A stretch of 64,000 nucleotides of DNA from Fontisubflavum oceani (lineage in GTDB: Bacteria > Pseudomonadota > Alphaproteobacteria > Rhodobacterales > Rhodobacteraceae). This document shows, piece after piece, positions 1 to 9,708 of this stretch. Position 1 is the stretch's first letter, and every line of letters begins with the position of its first letter. The translations under genes were made by a program, and so were the position numbers. The notes under the pieces are model-generated. The model had not been told where the DNA came from and did no database searches. It was given only the letters and a program-made list of their open reading frames with translations. Where the stretch lies: positions 124,001 to 188,000 of the forward strand of contig NZ_CP129111.1 in the NCBI RefSeq assembly GCF_030407165.1, given 5' to 3'.

Positions 1-293
1 AAATTGCCCGCCGCGTTGTTGATCAGGATATCGGGCGGGGTGTCGTCCCAAATCGCATCCAGCGCCACGTCAATCGCCGCGGCATCGCGCACGTCCAGCG
101 CCGCATAGCGCACCCGACGACCGTATTTGGCCTCGATCTCTTCGGCAGCGGCTTTCAGAACCTCTTCGCGGCGGCCGAAGATGATCAGCTCCGCGCCCAG
201 TTCGGCCAGACGCTCGGCCATGGTCCGGCCCAGCCCCGTGCCGCCGCCAGTGATCAGGGCGCAGCGCCCGTCATAAAGCCCTGGTTCAAACAT
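1..293 (-). CDS. SDR family oxidoreductase, 2,4-dienoyl-CoA reductase-like (partial, C-terminus outside window)
   Basis: The N-terminal 97 residues are visible; the rest lies beyond the window edge. The protein starts MFEPGLYDGRCALITGGG, with a classical SDR dinucleotide-binding glycine motif (TGGGTGLG). The visible end contains NNAAGNF, a signature typical of 2,4-dienoyl-CoA reductase and peroxisomal trans-2-enoyl-CoA reductase relatives within the SDR family. It lies 3 bases after the stop of the acyl-CoA dehydrogenase gene on the same strand, so the two are almost surely co-transcribed. I infer a role in NADPH-dependent reduction of an unsaturated acyl-CoA. The exact substrate cannot be read from this fragment. 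Confidence 0.85.
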   Translation of the reverse strand, partial: MFEPGLYDGRCALITGGGTGLGRTMAERLAELGAELIIFGRREEVLKAAAEEIEAKYGRRVRYAALDVRDAAAIDVALDAIWDDTPPDILINNAAGN

Positions 294-296
294 GTC

Positions 297-1454
297 TTAC
301 CCCTGTTGGAAGGCGCGGCTCATCTGGCGCGCGATAATCAATTGTTGGATCTGGCTCGTGCCTTCGTAAATCCGCAGGAGCCGCACGTCGCGATAGAACC
401 GCTCCACCGGATAGGCGGCCATATACCCCGCCCCACCGTGGATCTGCACGGCGCGGTCCGCGACCCGCCCGACCATCTCGGTACAGAAATACTTGGCACA
501 GGCCGCCTCCTGGATCGCCTTGCCCTCGCGGTCATAGATCTCGGCGGCATCGGTCACCATTGTGCGACCCGCGTAATACTCGGTCTGGCTGTCGGCGAGC
601 ATCGCCTGGACCAGTTGAAAATCTGCGATGGCGCTACCAAAGGCTTTGCGCTCATGGGCATAGGCCAACGCCTCGTCGATCAGACGCGACGCCATACCGA
701 CCGAGGTTGCCGCGATATTGATCCGGCCCCGATCCAGCACCTTCATCGCGGTCTTGAATCCACGGCCCGGCACGCCGCCGATAACGTTTTCCGCCGGCAC
801 CCTAACATCTTCGAGGATGATATCGCTGGTCTTGGTCCCGTGCTGCCCCATTTTCCGGTCCGCAGGTGCGATGGTGATCCCGGGCAGATCGGTCGGCACC
901 AGGAAGGCCGAGATGCCGGCCGCGCCTTTCTGATCCGGCTCGGACCGCGCCATCAGCGTCAGCAGCCCTGCGCGCGGGGCGTTGGTGATATAGCGCTTGG
1001 TGCCGTTCAGAACATAATCGGAGCCGTCCAGGCGCGCCGTCGTGCGGATCGCAGCGGCATCCGATCCGGCATCGGGTTCGGTCAACGCGAAGGAGGAGAT
1101 GATTTCGCCGGTCGCCAACTTCGGCAGATAGTGAGCTTTCTGCGCCTCGGTCCCGTCCATGATGATGCCTTGCGAGCCGATGCCCACATTTGTGCCGAAG
1201 ACTGACCGGAAAGCCGCAGAGGTCCGCCCGGTGATCTGCATCACCTGTGCCTCCTGGCTCAGGCTGAGACCAAGGCCGCCATATTGCGTCGGGATCGACA
1301 GGCCGAAAAGGCCCATCTCACGCATATCTTGCACGATCTCCGGCGCGATATCGTCGTCCAGTTCGACTTGTTCTTCCGCTGGTATCAGCCGCTCTTCGAC
1401 AAACCGCTGCAACGCGGCGCAGATCTGCATGAAGCTGTCATTGTCAATTCCCAT
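297..1454 (-). CDS. Acyl-CoA dehydrogenase
   Basis: A 385-residue FAD-dependent acyl-CoA dehydrogenase that oxidises an acyl-CoA to the 2,3-enoyl-CoA and passes electrons to ETF. The conserved FALTEPDAGSD motif is at residues 122-132. The C-terminal block contains QIHGGAGYM and RIYEGTSQIQ, where Glu364 is the expected catalytic base. The start at 1454 is chosen because AAGGGA precedes it at good spacing and the family N-terminus begins there; the frame stays open upstream but that extension does not resemble the family. It lies 20 bases after the nitronate-monooxygenase-like gene and 3 bases before the SDR gene, forming a minus-strand operon. The position-specific substrate is unknown. Confidence 0.93.
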   Translation of the reverse strand: MGIDNDSFMQICAALQRFVEERLIPAEEQVELDDDIAPEIVQDMREMGLFGLSIPTQYGGLGLSLSQEAQVMQITGRTSAAFRSVFGTNVGIGSQGIIMDGTEAQKAHYLPKLATGEIISSFALTEPDAGSDAAAIRTTARLDGSDYVLNGTKRYITNAPRAGLLTLMARSEPDQKGAAGISAFLVPTDLPGITIAPADRKMGQHGTKTSDIILEDVRVPAENVIGGVPGRGFKTAMKVLDRGRINIAATSVGMASRLIDEALAYAHERKAFGSAIADFQLVQAMLADSQTEYYAGRTMVTDAAEIYDREGKAIQEAACAKYFCTEMVGRVADRAVQIHGGAGYMAAYPVERFYRDVRLLRIYEGTSQIQQLIIARQMSRAFQQG

Positions 1455-1474
1455 CGTTTGTCCCTTTGTCCTCG

Positions 1475-2470
1475 TTACGCGGGCGCCAAGGCCGGGGCGA
1501 TCCGGTCTCGGGCTGATCTCAGGGCGGTTTCGGCCTCCGCCGTCAGCCGATCCAAAATTGCACCTGCGGGTTCCAGTCGGTCGCACCAGGCGGCCGCCGG
1601 CCCAAGCGACAACACCCCTTGGCTCCAATCCCCGGTTTCATAGGCTTGGCGCTGCATCATCCCACCAATCAAAGGCCCCAGTGTTTCGTAGTCGCGCACG
1701 CCCTCGGCCTCCAACGCGGCCACCGCTGCCGCAGTGTCATTGGCAAGGCAGCGATAGGTGTTCTTCAATGCGTGCAGGACGGTGGTTGAGCCGGTCTCGT
1801 CCAGGCTCAGCAAATGCGTCTTGTAGGCGTCATGCGCCCAAATTTCATCGGCTACCAGCATGCGCGAGCCAATTAAGACCCCATCTGCCCCAAGCGCCAG
1901 CGCGGCGGCCAACTGCCGCCCTGACCCGATGCCACCGCCGACCAAAACGGGGACATCGATCTGCTCCAAAGCCCGCGCGGCCAAGACCATGGCGGGAATG
2001 TCGCCCTGCCCCGGGTGACCACCACATTCCGCGCCGATCAGCACCACCGCATCGACCCCAGCTTTCGCCGCCGATGCCGCATGGCGGACGCTGGTCGCTT
2101 TGTGCACAACCTGACACCCAACCGCCTTGAGCGCGGGCAAAAAGGCCACCGGGCTATACCCCGCCGTTTCAACGTGGCGCACATCCTCACCTGCCAGGAT
2201 CTCGATCCACCGGCGCATCCGCGCGTTTTCCTCTGGTCGGGCCGAGATGTAGAGATTGACGCCAAAGGGCCGCCCACCGGTCATCGCACGACATCGGCGA
2301 AGCGCGTCGACAAAAGCCGCCTCGTCTGGGTAGGAGCGTGGTGTGATATAGCCCATGGCTCCGGCATTCACGACCGCCGCGACATACTCCGCCGTCGCCA
2401 GCCACATCAGGCCGCCGCAAAGGATCGGCTTTTCGATCCCAAAGCGCTCCGTGAGTCTTGTCTTCAACAC
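1475..2470 (-). CDS. Nitronate monooxygenase / NPD-type FMN enzyme
   Basis: A 331-residue protein of the 2-nitropropane dioxygenase (nitronate monooxygenase / FabK-like) TIM-barrel FMN family. Recognisable blocks are KPILCGGLMWLATAEY at the N-terminus, GAECGGHPGQGD in the middle, and PVLVGGGIGSGRQL with ALGADGVLIGSRML near residues 185-215, which form the phosphate-binding region. The start codon is GTG with only a weak ribosome site. It is the first gene of the operon with acyl-CoA dehydrogenase and SDR, divergent from an IclR regulator. In such a setting these enzymes are often named nitronate monooxygenases, but an enoyl-CoA-type flavin reductase role is equally possible. The family assignment is firm and the reaction is not. 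Confidence 0.85.
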   Translation of the reverse strand: MLKTRLTERFGIEKPILCGGLMWLATAEYVAAVVNAGAMGYITPRSYPDEAAFVDALRRCRAMTGGRPFGVNLYISARPEENARMRRWIEILAGEDVRHVETAGYSPVAFLPALKAVGCQVVHKATSVRHAASAAKAGVDAVVLIGAECGGHPGQGDIPAMVLAARALEQIDVPVLVGGGIGSGRQLAAALALGADGVLIGSRMLVADEIWAHDAYKTHLLSLDETGSTTVLHALKNTYRCLANDTAAAVAALEAEGVRDYETLGPLIGGMMQRQAYETGDWSQGVLSLGPAAAWCDRLEPAGAILDRLTAEAETALRSARDRIAPALAPA

Positions 2471-2588
2471 CGCTGCGCTTGTCCCGTCTGCATTGCATCC
2501 CCAATCTGTCCCACAACCATAGCGCCATTATTCCGCAGTGCAAAATAATATTTCACAAAAGATAGACCACTACCGCTTTGCAAAAAAT

Positions 2589-2609
2589 CGTTTCGCAACT
2601 TGAGAAACG
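2589..2609. promoter_or_regulatory. Inverted repeat in the divergent IclR/catabolic-operon promoter region
   Basis: CGTTTC and GAAACG form a perfect 6-base inverted repeat with a 9-base spacer, 46 bases upstream of the iclR-type start codon and between the two divergent transcription units. IclR proteins usually bind such palindromes beside their own genes. The assignment as operator is inferred from position only. Confidence 0.4.
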
Positions 2610-2654
2610 GACCGTTCTAATGTCTAGTGAGACACCCTTGACCCGAGAGGCAGC

Positions 2655-3479
2655 ATGGCCCGACCCCGCGCGACACCCAAAGACACCTCGGAAGAGGATC
2701 CGAAATCCTCCCGCCAATTCGTGACTGCCGTGTCGCGGGGCTTTGAGGTGCTGCGCAGCTTTGTGCCTGAGGGGAAACCGCTTGGAAACCAAGAGATCGC
2801 GGCCCGCTCCGGGCTGCCAAAACCCACAGTCAGCCGGATTGCCTTCACGCTGACCGAACTTGGCTATCTCGTCTATTCCGCCGAGACCGAGAAATATCGC
2901 CTTGGTCCCGGCGTTCTGGCCTTCGCGCAGGCGTTCGGGAACGGAACCGGCATCACCGAGTTGGCGAAAGGGCCCTTGCAGCAACTGGCCGATGACACCC
3001 GCGGCACGGTAGCCATTGGTCAGGCCGACCGTCACGAGATGGTCTATATCGCGCTGCACCGCTCAGTGTCGCGGATCATGCTGCGTCAGGATATCGGCAG
3101 CCGGATTCCGATGGCGACGACGGCGATGGGCCAAGCCTATCTCCACGCCCTGCCCGCGCCGCGCCGCAAAGTCAGAGTTGAGAAACTCGCCGAGTTCATG
3201 GGCGATGAACGGCAAAAGTTTCTGGAGATACATGAACGCACCGGTGAAGAACTGCGCACGCGCGGGTTTTGCGTGGTTGCTGGCGTTTGGGAACATGAAA
3301 TCAACGGCGCTGCGACAGCCTTCAAGCTGGATGACGGGCGTAGCGTTCTGGCGATGAATATCGGCGGCCCGTCCTTCTGGCTCACCGAAGAAAACCTCTA
3401 TGGTGAGATCGGCGACCGGATGATGGAGACACGGGAAGCCCTGATCGATGCAGGCATCTTACGGCTGAACCTGATGTAG
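2655..3479 (+). CDS. IclR family transcriptional regulator
   Basis: A 274-residue regulator. An N-terminal winged helix-turn-helix (about residues 22-85, with NQEIAARSGLPKPTVSRIAF as the recognition region) is followed by an IclR effector-binding domain (GTVAIGQADRHEMVYIA, IPMATTAMGQAYL, RTRGFCVVAGVWEHEINGAA). GAGAGG lies just before the ATG. It is divergent from the NMO/acyl-CoA dehydrogenase/SDR operon and upstream of the acyl-CoA ligase and BASS transporter genes, so it is the natural local regulator of this catabolic block. The effector is probably an organic acid or its CoA ester; that is inference. Confidence 0.92.
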   Translation: MARPRATPKDTSEEDPKSSRQFVTAVSRGFEVLRSFVPEGKPLGNQEIAARSGLPKPTVSRIAFTLTELGYLVYSAETEKYRLGPGVLAFAQAFGNGTGITELAKGPLQQLADDTRGTVAIGQADRHEMVYIALHRSVSRIMLRQDIGSRIPMATTAMGQAYLHALPAPRRKVRVEKLAEFMGDERQKFLEIHERTGEELRTRGFCVVAGVWEHEINGAATAFKLDDGRSVLAMNIGGPSFWLTEENLYGEIGDRMMETREALIDAGILRLNLM

Positions 3480-3709
3480 AGCACGGTCTGCGATTTCATG
3501 TCATTGCGGGCTCGGTAAACCGCTCTGAACCGCGTGGCGCACTGCTCGGCAAGACATGGCTTCGGTCCGGGCTCCTCCGACAAATACCCAGACAACACGA
3601 AAAACCTATCGCAGGAAAAGGAACTTCCCTGGCGTCACGGTGAATATTCCTTCTTTTTCTTATGGCGGAATGGGCTAACCTCGTCGAAGGGGAGAAAAAG
3701 GGAGACACG

Positions 3710-5434
3710 ATGTCGCGCGACGATCGTCCATGGACGGCCTTTTATGGCCCATCAGCCCGCACGGAAATCGAAGACCTAGCCTATCGCTCAATCGGCGACA
3801 TGATCAGCTCGGTCGCCTCGGTGTATGGCAAGGCACCCGCCTTCACGGCTTGCCTGCCCAATGGCATGAACGGCACGCTCAGTTTCGACCAAGTCGACGA
3901 GATGTCGGACGCACTGGCGGTTTATCTGCGCGAGATCGCCGGATTGGCGCAAGGTGACCGAGTTGCGGTGCAACTGCCCAACGGTCTGTCCTTTCCCATC
4001 GCCGCCTTCGCAGTTCTGAAAGCTGGCTGCGTGTTAGTGAACGTGAACCCGCTCTACACCGCCGAAGAGATGGCGAAGCAGTTTGAAGACAGCGAACCCC
4101 ACGCGCTGATCATCGTCGATATGTTCGCCGACAAACTGCCCGAAGCGATGCGCGGCCATCCGATCCCCAATATCATCGTCACGCGTGTGGCTGAGTTCCT
4201 GCCCGCGATGCCGCGCGGCATTGTCGGTCTGGTCCAGAAATACTGGGATCGGACAATCCAACCGATTGAGCTGGCTCATATTCGGCTGCCCGACGCCGTC
4301 GCAGCAGGGCGGCAGAAGCAACATGATGAGAGCATTGAGGTCGAGCCCTATCATTCCGGCATGTCGCCCGATGATACGGCGGTTTTGCAATATACCGGCG
4401 GTACCACCGGCGTGTCGAAAGGCGCGATGTTGAGCCATCGGAACCTGATCATGAACATGGAACAGACCATGGAATTGCTCGCCGGTGACGTCGAGAAGGG
4501 CCGCGAGGTCGCGCTGACCGCCCTGCCGATGTACCACGTCTTCGCCTTCACGGTGAATTTGCTCGGCTTCTATTGGCTGGGCGCGCGGAACATCTTGATC
4601 CCGAACCCGCGCCCGCTCACCAATCTCAAACGCGCCTTCGAGAATTACAAAATCACCTGGATGAGTGGCGTGAACACGCTGTTCAACGGGCTGACCAATG
4701 AGATTTGGTTCACCGACAGCCCGCCGAAACACCTGAAATTCGCCTCTGCCGGCGGCATGGCCCTGCAAACCGCCGTGGCAGAGCGGTGGGAAGAGATCAC
4801 CGGCAAGCCCGTGATCCAAGGCTATGGGCTGACCGAAACCTCGCCGGTTCTGACCTTCAACCCGCTTGGCAAGTCGCGGCCCAATTCCATTGGCGTGCCG
4901 GTACCCTCGACCGAGGTGGCTTGTCTGGATGAAGACGGCAAGCCGGTGCCCCAGGGCGAGACCGGAGAATTGGCCGCCAAAGGCCCGCAGATCATGACGG
5001 GCTATTGGAACAAACCCGAAGAGACCGCCAAAGTCATGAAAGAGGGGTGGTTCTTGACCGGCGATATCGGCGTGATGGACTCCGATGGCTATTTCCAGAT
5101 CGTCGACCGCAAGAAAGACATGGTCGTCGTCTCGGGCTTCAACGTCTATCCCAATGAGGTGGAGGATTGTTTGGCGACCCATCCGGCGGTGTTGGAATCC
5201 GCTGTGATCGGGGTGCCGGATGATGGCACGGGTGAGGCCGTGAAAGCCTTTATCGTCAAACGCGATCAAGGCGTGACGGCCGAAGACATCCGCGCCCACT
5301 GCAAGGAGCATTTGACCGCATATAAGGTGCCCAAACGCGTGGAATTCCGCGATGAGCTGCCGAAATCCAATGTCGGCAAAATCCTCAGAAAAGACCTGCG
5401 CGCCGAAGAGCTGTCGCAGATCGCGGCGGAGTAG
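3710..5434 (+). CDS. Long-chain-fatty-acid-CoA ligase-like AMP-binding enzyme
   Basis: A 574-residue adenylate-forming enzyme expected to activate a carboxylic acid to its CoA thioester with ATP. The AMP-binding loop YTGGTTGVSKGAM is near residue 228, QGYGLTETSPV is the family A5 motif, TGDIG and DRKKDMVVVSGFNVYP follow, and the C-terminal catalytic lysine sits in SNVGKILRKDL (about residue 559). The start at 3710 is preceded by a purine-rich GGGAGA site; an in-frame upstream ATG at 3662 lacks one. It resembles FadD-type ligases. The BASS transporter starts 6 bases after its stop, so uptake and activation are probably coupled. Confidence 0.92.
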   Translation: MSRDDRPWTAFYGPSARTEIEDLAYRSIGDMISSVASVYGKAPAFTACLPNGMNGTLSFDQVDEMSDALAVYLREIAGLAQGDRVAVQLPNGLSFPIAAFAVLKAGCVLVNVNPLYTAEEMAKQFEDSEPHALIIVDMFADKLPEAMRGHPIPNIIVTRVAEFLPAMPRGIVGLVQKYWDRTIQPIELAHIRLPDAVAAGRQKQHDESIEVEPYHSGMSPDDTAVLQYTGGTTGVSKGAMLSHRNLIMNMEQTMELLAGDVEKGREVALTALPMYHVFAFTVNLLGFYWLGARNILIPNPRPLTNLKRAFENYKITWMSGVNTLFNGLTNEIWFTDSPPKHLKFASAGGMALQTAVAERWEEITGKPVIQGYGLTETSPVLTFNPLGKSRPNSIGVPVPSTEVACLDEDGKPVPQGETGELAAKGPQIMTGYWNKPEETAKVMKEGWFLTGDIGVMDSDGYFQIVDRKKDMVVVSGFNVYPNEVEDCLATHPAVLESAVIGVPDDGTGEAVKAFIVKRDQGVTAEDIRAHCKEHLTAYKVPKRVEFRDELPKSNVGKILRKDLRAEELSQIAAE

Positions 5435-5440
5435 GCGCAG

Positions 5441-6322
5441 ATGGTCGGAGCATTCGAACAGGCGCTTCTGGCGTTGATGATTTTCGTGATCATGCTGGGC
5501 ATGGGCGCCTCGCTCACCCCGCGGGATTTCTTCTTGGCGCTGAAACGGCCTTATGGCTTGGCCATCGGTGTGATCAGCCAATATGGCTTCATGCCGTTTA
5601 TCGGCTTTCTGCTGATCAGTTTCCTGACCTTGCCCGAGGCCATCGCCATCGGCGTCTTGATCATGGCCTGTATGCCGGGCGGCACCACCTCGAACATCTT
5701 CACCTATTTTTCCAAAGGGAATCTGGCGCTTTCGGTGCTGATGACCGTGACCTCCACGGTGTTCGGTGTGTTGCTGATCCCCGTGATCCTGGTGGTCTAC
5801 TCCGCCGCGCTGGACCTGCAAATCCCGCGGGAAAACATCATCGCAACGCTGGTCTTACTGCTGGTGCCTGTCGCCATCGGCATGGGGATGCGCAAAATCA
5901 ACGCCAATGTCGGCGCAGTGACAGAGTTCCTGGGCTCGGCACTCGCATTGTTTTTCATCCTCTTCATCATGGTCTCCTGGGTACCGCGGAACTGGCAGTT
6001 TCTGGTCACCACAACGCCCGCAACCTATGTCGCCGCCATCGGGCTGGGGCTTTTCGGGATCGCCATCGGCTATACCTTCGCGCGCACCTTGCGGCTCCAT
6101 CCAAGGAACGCGCGCACGGTGGCATTGGAGACCGGCATTCAAAACGGACCACTGGCCATTGCCATCGTGGCCTTCACCTTCTCTGGTGATCAGGCGCAGA
6201 GCTATATGGCCGTGCCCGCGCTCTATTCGCTTTTCATCGTCATCGTATCGACCCTGGTCACCCTGATTTTCCGGCGCGCAAACACGGCGGCGGAGCAGAA
6301 AATGCCGGACGGGTTGCTCTAA
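5441..6322 (+). CDS. Bile acid:sodium symporter (BASS) family transporter
   Basis: A 293-residue integral membrane protein with about nine to ten hydrophobic segments. It carries the BASS/SBF hallmarks: a conserved CMPGGTTSNIFTYFSKGNLALSV stretch around residues 78-100 and ALETGIQNGPLAIAI near residue 228, which form the crossed helices and sodium sites of this fold. Family members import organic anions such as bile acids, pantoate or pyruvate with sodium. Placed 6 bases after an acyl-CoA ligase, it most likely imports that ligase's substrate; this is inferred from context. Confidence 0.9.
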   Translation: MVGAFEQALLALMIFVIMLGMGASLTPRDFFLALKRPYGLAIGVISQYGFMPFIGFLLISFLTLPEAIAIGVLIMACMPGGTTSNIFTYFSKGNLALSVLMTVTSTVFGVLLIPVILVVYSAALDLQIPRENIIATLVLLLVPVAIGMGMRKINANVGAVTEFLGSALALFFILFIMVSWVPRNWQFLVTTTPATYVAAIGLGLFGIAIGYTFARTLRLHPRNARTVALETGIQNGPLAIAIVAFTFSGDQAQSYMAVPALYSLFIVIVSTLVTLIFRRANTAAEQKMPDGLL

Positions 6323-6386
6323 CCCTCTTGCCAGAGCGCCCTACCCCGGCCCACCCTGACGCCCGTGCAATAGGGAGGCGGCGGCA

Positions 6387-7064
6387 ATGGCGCAAGTGGA
6401 CGGCTTTACCCAGATGATCGATGACAGCACCGCGTTTTTCGCGGAGCTGGCGCAGAACAACCGCAAAGACTGGTTCGATCCACGCAAAGATCACTACACG
6501 CAAGCGATCAAGAAACCGGCGGAGCTGTTTTCGGAGTTGATGGCCGAAGAACTGACGAAGCTCTTGGGCCGCTCGATGAAGGGCAAAATCTTCCGCATCT
6601 ATCGCGACGTGCGGTTTTCGAAGGACAAAACGCCCTACAACACGCACCTGCATATCCTCTGGTCCGGCACCGGCGATGGGCCGTTCAATCCCGGTGTGTT
6701 TTTTGCCGCCGATACCGATGGTCTTTGGGTCGGCTATGGGTTGCCGGGTCTCAAAGGCGACGCGCTCGCCCAGTTTCGGGCCTTCATTGACGCCGAAGGT
6801 GCGGCGTTGGCAGAGGCGCTCGCCGCGACGGGCATGACGCTGTCCACCTGGGGGCCGGAGCCGTTGAAACGGGTGCCCGCACCATATCCGCCCGATCATC
6901 CGCAGGCCGATCTTTTGAAGCGAAAAAATCTGGTGATCGGTGCCCCGCTCGCCTCAGATTGGCGGGATCACTCCAACGGATTGATCGGCGCGGTGTTGGA
7001 CGCCGTGCGGGTCACGCTCCCGCTCGATCGCCTGTTTGTCCGCCATCTGATGGAGGGGGCCTGA
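6387..7064 (+). CDS. DUF2461 domain-containing protein
   Basis: A 225-residue protein of the DUF2461 family (TIGR02453). The characteristic features are FAELAQNNRKDWFDPRKDHY near the N-terminus, RIYRDVRFSKDKTPYNTHL around residues 70-88, and GVFFAADTDGLWVGYGLPGL following. No catalytic function has been established for the family. GGAGGCGG lies upstream of the ATG. It stands alone between the transport gene and a glycosyltransferase gene, and nothing in the context indicates its role. Confidence 0.85.
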   Translation: MAQVDGFTQMIDDSTAFFAELAQNNRKDWFDPRKDHYTQAIKKPAELFSELMAEELTKLLGRSMKGKIFRIYRDVRFSKDKTPYNTHLHILWSGTGDGPFNPGVFFAADTDGLWVGYGLPGLKGDALAQFRAFIDAEGAALAEALAATGMTLSTWGPEPLKRVPAPYPPDHPQADLLKRKNLVIGAPLASDWRDHSNGLIGAVLDAVRVTLPLDRLFVRHLMEGA

Positions 7065-7244
7065 GCCGCAAAATCCGCACCGGTTTCGCCAAATTTTCTG
7101 CGATTTACCTGCCAAGCCTCGTCTTTTGGCCCAATTTGCGGTTTAACGGTGGGGACCCAAGGTCACATTTGCCAAACAAGCGGTCGAAGCCGCGCCGCAG
7201 AGTGACCCTTTAAAGAGTGAGCAGGAACCACCCCAAGGGGCGAT

Positions 7245-9702
7245 ATGGCCAAGCATCAATACACAATTCTGTCGATGATGAAGAATGAAGGCCACTGCCT
7301 TCTTGAATGGGTCGCCTATCACCACTTGATGGGGTTCGATAATATCTGCGTCTATACCAATAATTGCTCGGACGGCACCGATGAGATGCTGATCCGGCTC
7401 GAAGAAATGGGCATCACGCAGCATTTCCGCAATGACGTGCCCGAGGGCAAAAAACCCCAGCCCAACGCGCTCAACCTGGCGCAATCCAATCCTGAGGTCT
7501 GCGACAGCGATTGGATCATGGTGATGGATGCCGACGAGTTCCTGAACATCAAGGCAGGTGACGGCACTGTCGGTGCCCTGATGGAGGCGATGCCGAAACC
7601 CATCGATGCGATCAATATCACCTGGCGCTTCTTCGGCTCCAACGATGTGACGCCATGGAACCCCGGGCTCGTGACCGAAAGCCTGACCCGCGCCGCGCCC
7701 GATGCGTTCAAGAAGGGTTGGGGCGTGAAAACCATGTTCCGCCCGTATGACGAGATGAAGCTCGGCATCCACCGCCCGCATATCAAGAAGGCCAAGCTCT
7801 ACCCCGAACGCCCCCGCGCGATGATGGCGCAGACCTGGGTCAACGGCTCGGGCAAGGAGATGCAGAATGATTTCAAGCTCTCCGGCTGGCGCTCGACCAA
7901 ACCGACGCTTGGCTATGACCTGGTGGAGTTGAACCACTATGCGGTGAAAAGCTACGAGGCCTATTTGCTCCGCCGGATGCGGGGCAATGTGAACAACAAG
8001 ACCGACAAATATAACGCCAGCTATTTCTCGATCTTCGACCGCAATGAGATCGAAGTGCGTGGCGCGGCCGACCGTGGCCCGGCGGTGCGCGCCAAGATGG
8101 ACGAATGGCTGCAAGATGAGCAGCTGGCCCAGCTTCCAGAAAGAAGCGCTGGCGTTCCATGAAGCCCAGGTCAAGAAACTGCGCGAAACCGGCGAATATG
8201 ACGAGTGGTTGGCGCAGTTGAAACAGGCAGGCAAGCTCTCGATCAAAGAGCTCGATGAGGTGCTCTTCACCCTGCATCTGCCGATGAAATACCAAGAGGT
8301 CGTCAAGCAATTGCGCGCACGCGGTGTGCCAGACAAGGTCATCGCAAAGATGATCAACTCCGAGCAGACCGGGCGCAAAGCGGCGGCCAGGCGGAGCTTG
8401 CATAGCGTCGCCACAGATGGCGATGACGCGGCCTCAGATGCGGAGGTCGAGGAAATCGCCCCTGATCGCGCAGACCCCGATCATAGCGGCAAATCGGCCG
8501 ATGAGATTGCAGACGAGATTTTCAAGGCCCTCACCCAACCCAAAGCGACGATCAATGTGATCGCGCAGAAGGCCAAAGCACCAGCACAGGAGGCGGCTCA
8601 ACCCGCGCCCGCCCCTTCTTCGACGCCAGAAACACCGATCGAATCCGCCCGCCCAACCGCCGCCCCCGATCCCAACCGGTTCGCCATCCGCTCGCGCCCC
8701 GAAGGCGTCAAGAACAGGCGGATCGTGGTCTCAACGATGAAGAACGAAGGACCTTACATCGTTGAATGGATCGCGCATTACCTGAACCTCGGGTTTGATG
8801 GATTCGTTCTGTTTTCGAACGACTGCACCGATGGCACCAATTTGATCTTGAACCGCCTCGACGCGATGGGGATCGTGCAACATTTCGACAACCCGCTTGG
8901 CCCCCGGATGGACCCGCAACGCCGCGCCTATTCCCGGGCCAACCGGATGGACGTGGTGAAGAATGCCGGATGGGTGATGATCGTCGATGCGGATGAGTTT
9001 CTGAACATCCATACCGGCGACGGCAGCTTGGACGCCCTGCTTGAAGCGCTCCCCGACGAAACCGATGCGGTGTCGATCAACTGGCGGCTTTTTGGCTCAT
9101 CCGGGGCCAAACATATGGACCCGAGTCCGGTCACCAAGCGCTTCACCCGCGCCTGCAATGTGGTGAAGCCAGAGAATGGCCTTGTCTGGGGTTTCAAAAC
9201 GCTCTTCCGCCCGAAAAGCTTCGACTATTTTGGTGTGCACCGCCCCCGTTTCAACAAGGATCGGGAGGTCAACCCGGACGAAATCACCTGGGTGACCGCG
9301 AGCGGCAAACCGATCGGAGATCAGTATCTGGAGACCGGCTGGCGCTCAAACGCGCGGGTGGTGAGCTATGAATTCGGGCAGGTGAACCACTACGCCGTGA
9401 AATCGCGGGAAGAGTTCGTGCTCAAAAAGCTGCGGGGCACAGCGAACTCCAAGGATAAAAACCGGATCGACCTGGAGTATTGGGACAAGTTCGATCTCAA
9501 CACATTTGAGGATACCTCAATCCGTTCGGGTGACCTAGAGGGCCGGATGAACGCGCTTTTGGCTGATCCTGAACTGCGGGTACTGCATGATGCGAGTTTA
9601 GATGTCTCGCTCCGTGCTATCGAACATCAGTTGGAGGCCTCGGAGCAGGCGGATTTCATCAATGGAGTCACGCCGAGCGCCCCGAAAGACGCCGCCGAAT
9701 AA
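7245..9702 (+). pseudogene. Two-module glycosyltransferase family 2/92-like protein, interrupted by one frameshift
   Basis: Two homologous glycosyltransferase modules lie in tandem. The first (7245 onward) has ILSMMKNEGHCLLEWVAYHH and a DADEFLNI acidic motif; the second (from about 8715) has VVSTMKNEGPYIVEWIAHY and again DADEFLNI, and both share LVWGFKT/WGVKTMFRP and LNHYAVKS-type blocks. The first frame stops at 8162. From 8138 the adjacent frame continues seamlessly (KEALAFHEAQVKKL, then a helical linker) into module two, which lacks its own credible start. One extra base near the C pair 8136-8137 accounts for this, giving an intact protein of about 818 residues. AAGGGG precedes the first ATG. 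It probably makes or modifies a surface glycan, but the sugar is unknown. Two separate genes are possible but less likely. Confidence 0.8.
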
Positions 9703-9708
9703 CGCCGT

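Noticed and set aside
4034..5821. Very long open frame on the strand opposite the acyl-CoA ligase
   Set aside because: It is rich in His, Gln and Arg, has no recognisable domain, and is a by-product of GC-rich codon use in the real gene.
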